Origin: Rhodocyclaceae bacterium
Lineage (GTDB): Bacteria; Pseudomonadota; Gammaproteobacteria; Burkholderiales; Rhodocyclaceae
Assembly: GCA_016721505.1 (NCBI GenBank)
Contig: JADKHX010000013.1
Location: 49,253 to 113,252 of the forward strand
Direction: 5' to 3'
Length of the DNA stretch: 64,000 bases
Shown: positions 59,737 to 64,000 of the stretch, one piece after another
Numbering within the stretch: position 1 is the stretch's first letter
Layout: each line of letters starts with the position of its first letter
Notes under the pieces: generated by a model
Told to the model about the DNA's origin: nothing
Databases searched by the model: none
What the model saw: the letters and a program-made list of their open reading frames with translations, nothing else
Translations under genes and position numbers: made by a program

Positions 59737-60546
59737 TCAAAACGTTGGCGCGACTACCACCGTATCACGCCAAAACGTCAGCGCGGCGTACTTTTCAAAT
59801 AAATCCGGCGGCAAAATCGACGACCTCGGCATGAACTGAACCTTCGAACGAACCTTGTGCAATCCTGTGAGGCCAAGTCCTTCGTCAAACGCCGGGGTAT
59901 CCATGCTCACCGCATTGAAGTCATGCTTGAACGCCGGTTCGCCGATGAATTTGTAAATCAGCGGAATCACGTCATGCGGGCGTTGCGAAAGCAAATCGTA
60001 ATCCACCACGAGCATCGACTTACCCTGCTCGCTATAAAACGCCTCCTTTAACGCTGACCACGCCAGCCCGACTAGGCGTGTGCGTTGTGCCAGAGTTTCT
60101 ACCCGGGCGAAGACAGTGCCCCGCTCCGCTTCATTGGCAAACAACAAGGAATTTTCAAAGGGGTTGGCGCGATACAAGCGCTCTATGCTGTCCATCACCC
60201 AACCCACATTACGCACGCACGCAATGACCTTCGCGTTGGGATAAAGATCAAGCAAAGCGGGCATTCGCGCGGTCCACACGCGATTGGTGTCAAACACCAC
60301 CTCCTGCGTCGTCTCGGCGTAGTAACTGTCGAACAGCCCTCGCAATAGCGCCCGGCGTTGCGACACGCTGACCTGAGTGGCCCATTCACTACCAGCACTC
60401 ACCTGCCCCAACATGCCGCTAAACAAAGCCGCAATCGGGCTGGAAATGCCGGCATGGAAGCGTGGGTTCTGCTTCAAAATAGCCGATAGCAGTGTCGAAC
60501 CGGAACGTGGCAAGCCGCTGATGAAATGAAATGTTTTTTCGCTCAA
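59737..60546 (-). CDS. Sulfotransferase
   Basis: 269 residues from TTG 60546, which has GGGAA upstream and gives the usual short lead before the PAPS-binding motif FHFISGLPRSGSTLLSAIL. A second PAPS-contact segment is ACVRNVGWVMDSIERL. It transfers sulfate from PAPS to an unknown acceptor. A longer TTG frame (60627) is possible. It lies upstream of the PaaK-like gene on the same strand and divergent from the haemagglutinin-like gene. Confidence 0.8.
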   Translation of the reverse strand: MSEKTFHFISGLPRSGSTLLSAILKQNPRFHAGISSPIAALFSGMLGQVSAGSEWATQVSVSQRRALLRGLFDSYYAETTQEVVFDTNRVWTARMPALLDLYPNAKVIACVRNVGWVMDSIERLYRANPFENSLLFANEAERGTVFARVETLAQRTRLVGLAWSALKEAFYSEQGKSMLVVDYDLLSQRPHDVIPLIYKFIGEPAFKHDFNAVSMDTPAFDEGLGLTGLHKVRSKVQFMPRSSILPPDLFEKYAALTFWRDTVVVAPTF

Positions 60547-60818
60547 AATATTTTCCCATTTAGAAAATTTGCCCGCATTACTTTCAAATTGCACATGCCA
60601 TGAATATTCGACCGCCAACCACAGCAATGACAGCAGCGTCTGTTACAAGCACTGGAAGCGCGCAAGCACAAGGTTCGTTTGGGTGCGCACCAACAATTAA
60701 AGTTTTCCCAATAAATGTCGTGTAATTGGATTAAGGAAAAACAGGTGTTTTTCTTGAAATCTGTTGGTCAAAATCGACTATCCTTAACACATAGCCATCA
60801 GCCGCCCAAGGACTCGTT

Positions 60819-63800
60819 ATGAAATCACGCAAGCTACGCTCCCGGTTCCCTTCCTTTGGCGGTCGCTCAAGACGTTTCAATGCCCGCACCGCTTGCTCGC
60901 CACAGCGATATCGGCCTGCTTCGCAGCGAACTACGCGATCGCCAATCCCACCGGCGGCGCAGTGGTCAGTGGCACCGCCATTAATCAACCGTTGGGCAAG
61001 GTGCTAAACGTCACCAATAGCAATGGGGCGACGATCAACTGGCAGACGTTTAGCATCGCTCAGGGAGAGACCACCCGATTTATCCAACCCACCGCATCAA
61101 GCGCGGTGATGAACAAAGTCCTCAGCGCTGACCCAAGTTTGATTTATGGTCAACTGACTTCCAACGGCAAAGTTTGGCTGATTAACCCAGCGGGCATTTT
61201 GGTTGGCGCAAGCGGTAAAGTTGATACTGCCGGTTTTGTTGCCAGCACCTTAGGCGTCAGCCAACAAGATTTCCTCGCCGGTCGCATCAACATGACGGCG
61301 ACTCCCGGCGCGGGCGATGTGGTCAATAACGGCAGCATCACTTCCCCTTCTGGCGGGAGCGTTTATCTGATCGGCGCCAACGTCCTGAACAATGGCGTGA
61401 TCACCACGCCGCAAGGCGAAACCATTCTGGCGGCCGGCGCGACCGTACATCTGGTCGACTCGGCAACACCGGGCGTGCGAGTTGAAATTACCGGCGCTGA
61501 AGGCAATGCCACCAACCTTGGCGAGATCGCCGCCGAAGCCGGACGCATCGGCATTGCTGGCGTCATCGCGCGAAACTCAGGCAATCTCAATGCATCGAGC
61601 GTAGTCAGCGAAGGCGGCCGCGTATTCCTCAAAGCTAGTCAGGATGCTTACGTCGATGGCGCGGGTCGCATCGTCACCACCGGCACCAAAGGCGGCAGCG
61701 TCGATGTGCTGGGCAATCGCGTGGCGGTGATGGACAACGCCAGCATTGATGCCAGCGGCACGGCCGGTGATGGCGGCAAAGTTCGCATTGGCGGTGGCTA
61801 TCAAGGCAAGGATACGGACGTAACGAATTCACAAATCACTTACGTCGGCAGAGATACTGAAATCAAAGCTAATGCGGGCTCAGTTGGTGCTGGTGGTACG
61901 GTGATAGTTTGGTCAGACGACACGACGCGCGCATTTGGCAAATTTGAAGCGCGTGGCGGTTCGACCAGCGGACAAGGCGGTTTGGTTGAAACCTCGAGCA
62001 AACGCGGTTTGGATGTCACAGGAATTCGCGTCGACACCCGCGCGGCAGATGGATCAGCGGGTAATTGGCTGCTTGATCCGACGGATGTAACAATTTTGGC
62101 CAACCCAGGCGTTGCGGTTGGTGGCGACTTTGACATCGTGACTGGAATATTCGATAACTTCACTGGCACAACGGCCACAATTCCAGCGGCGCTCCTCACT
62201 TCGCGTCCTTGACCAGCGACATCACGATTACCACGGCAAGTGCCGAGGCTGGCTCTGGCGACATCACCATCGAAGCCCTGGCCAGCATTGTCAATGCTGA
62301 CCTTACCAATGACCGTGCGTTGAGCCTGCATGCCGAGCGCAATATTGTCATGGGGGCGGGCAGTTCGATCTCCTCCACCACCACCAAGCTCGATGTCAAC
62401 TCTTGCAAAATGCGCATACAACGGCGACGGTGCATTACGCTGTCGCCGGGTGCGACGATTAACACCAACGGTGGCAACGTTTTGCTGGCAGGTGGAGCTG
62501 GCGAAACCTATGCCGTCGGCAATTCGATGCAACAGGCCGGTATTGCCCTGAGCGGCGCGGGCAATTCCACGCTACTGGTGGCAACATCACCATAATCGGT
62601 CAGGGCAGAGCCACTGGCAACGATGCCCATGGCGTGTCTATTGACAACGGCTCAATTGTTGACACCACGGGACTTGGAACAATTAGCATTACTGGTCAGG
62701 GCGGCGGCAGTGGAACTGGCAATCACGGCGTCGTGGTTGGCGCCTCGGGCACCGGAAATATCGGCACAGCGAGTGGCAGCATCACCCTGCTTGGCTTTGG
62801 CGGTGCTAGTGGCGCGGGTATCAAAATCGATGGCGGCTCCAGTGACCTCGGCTCAACTAGCGGCAATATTTCGCTGACGGGAACTAGCGGCACCGGATCT
62901 CAAGTCGTTGGTGTCGAGTTGATTGGTACCGACTTCAATACCGGCGGCACCATTACCATCGTTGGCACCAGCATTGGCACTAGCAGCTTCGGCAACGATG
63001 GCGTGGCGATGTCGGCCAACGCTACACTGACCACCGGTGCTGGCCTAATCTCAATAACCGGCACCGGCAGCGGAAATGGATGGCTTAGTCACGGTGTGTA
63101 TCTGACTGGCGCAACCACCAGTATTGATACTTCTGGCGGCGGCATCACTATCGTTGGCACCGGCACCTCGGCCGGTCAAGGTGACGGTATCAATATTGAC
63201 GGCGCAAGCCTTTCCACCAGTTCGGGGGCAATTAGCCTAACTGGCGGTAGCGGTGCAAATTCTTCCACTGGTAATAATCACGGCGTTACGTTTGTTGGGT
63301 GCGTCAGTTACGACCAGTACCGGAAGTATTGCTGTGGACGGAACCAGCAACAACACTGCCGGAGTGGGCAATCATGGCGTGTTTATTAAGAACTCGTCGG
63401 CGCTCGTGGCGGACAATGCCGCAACGATAGACATTACCGGCGCGGTGGCCTCAGTGCAGGGAGTTCGGGTAGCCTGGAAGGCAATACCGGCATTTATATC
63501 GACGATTCGCTAATCTCAACGGTAGCTGGCGACCTGACACTGACCGGCACTGGACATGGCGATAGTCCGCACAGCCATGGCATTTCGCTTTCCACAGGCG
63601 CCTTTTTATATAGCAACGGCGGCGGTAATCTCACCCTGACCGGAACAGCAAGTACTGGGACTGGCGGTGGGTCGAAGGGTATTTCAATTTATAGGGCCGA
63701 CTTGCTAACCAGTAGTGGTGGCAGTCTGACGCTGGTCGGAACCGGCGGTACTTCTGACGACAGCGGTAACGACGGCGTGTTCATTTGGAACGATGGCATC

Positions 63801-64000
63801 GCCCACTCTATTGACGTATTTGGTGCTGGCAACATGTCCATCACCGGCTACGGCGGCGGTTATTCAGCCGGCGTCCAGCTCGCCTCCGGCAGCAAACTAA
63901 CCACCGACACAGGTAGCTTGGAAGTTATCGGTGAATCTGGATCCCAAGGTTTTTGGGCGGGAATATTCGCTCAAGGCGCGACCATTGAATCCAGTGGCGG
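60819..64000 (+). pseudogene. TpsA-like filamentous haemagglutinin, frameshifted, runs off the window
   Basis: An ATG at 60819 with AAGGA upstream opens an arginine-rich, ESPR-like leader. The rest of the signal peptide (LLATAISACFAANYAIA) is in another frame. The haemagglutination domain follows (60893-62212: NPTGGAVVSGTAINQP, NWQTFSIAQGETTRF, WLINPAGILVGASGKVDTAGFVAST). Glycine-rich repeats continue in three more frame switches near 62200, 62590 and 63298, and a fifth near 63460; the last frame stays open to 64000. The shift at 63298 is one extra G in a GGG run. A TpsB partner is expected nearby but is not in the window. Either a decaying gene or assembly errors in a repetitive region. Confidence 0.75.

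Noticed and set aside
59654..59737. 27-codon minus-strand ORF whose ATG overlaps the sulfotransferase stop (ATGA)
   Set aside because: Alanine/proline-rich, very short, no recognisable domain, and it covers an inverted repeat (GCCGCTGCAG/CTGCAGCGG) that may be a terminator.
60733..60755. AAGGAAAAACA/TGTTTTTCTT inverted repeat upstream of the haemagglutinin-like gene as an operator
   Set aside because: AT-only stem with a bulge; no support beyond symmetry and position.
61881..61893. CAGTTGGTGCTGG inside the haemagglutinin-like gene
   Set aside because: The residues read (SVGAGGT) are typical of the glycine-rich repeats there and the ACGGCGTGT flank is absent; probably chance.

Overview
The window looks like chromosomal DNA of a betaproteobacterium of Burkholderiales type, of moderate GC. 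This is inferred from gene order and protein style: alaA-hom-thrC, mltG-tmk-holB-tatD, a large 1.6-kb-codon NAD-glutamate dehydrogenase, a B12-dependent NrdJ, and a FimV-like protein. Most genes are intact and densely packed, with many 4-bp ATGA-type overlaps. No tRNA, rRNA, CRISPR array, phage or transposase gene was seen.

Layout. 1-4.9 kb: end of alaA, then hom, thrC, a DUF3422 gene and a 45-residue membrane protein. 5.0-12.9 kb (minus strand): dTDP-rhamnose genes rfbB-A-C-D running into parE-parC (topoisomerase IV). 13-18.1 kb: acs and nrdJ, convergent around a bidirectional terminator. 18.6-28.1 kb: a TPR protein, a FimV-like protein, an EamA transporter and NAD-GDH. 28.4-35.7 kb: a persulfide dioxygenase-rhodanese fusion, a two-gene molybdenum hydroxylase, an HMG-CoA reductase-like enzyme and a secreted beta-propeller with a CxxCH site. 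35.9-41.7 kb: signalling genes (GAF-GAF-HD-GYP, a second HD protein, a histidine kinase) with RidA and cyclase genes. 41.8-46.3 kb: a small protein, a terminal-inverted-repeat element, an acyl-CoA dehydrogenase, a TonB receptor and an ankyrin membrane protein. 46.4-51.3 kb: tadA, an L,D-transpeptidase/GNAT fusion, an EmrAB-like pump and a TANGO2-like protein. 51.4-56.6 kb: ygfZ, then mltG-tmk-holB-tatD and an ankyrin protein. 56.7-64 kb: an accessory block of two adenylate-forming enzymes, a sulfotransferase and a frameshifted filamentous-haemagglutinin (TpsA-like) gene that runs off the window.

The most unusual signal is not a gene. A short sequence with the core CCAGCACCAACTGG, usually preceded by ACGGCGTGT, recurs about a dozen times in both orientations. 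It lies between genes and also inside genes, in several reading frames: parC twice, rfbD, the TonB receptor, the C-terminus of YgfZ, and the start of an ankyrin gene. Two copies, one inside parC and one after NAD-GDH, are part of a longer element of about 95 bp with a strong internal hairpin. I know of no name for this family. It behaves like a mobile or actively maintained palindromic repeat (REP-, MITE- or uptake-sequence-like). A separate element of about 240 bp with 19-bp inverted ends sits between two convergent genes and overlaps both stop codons.
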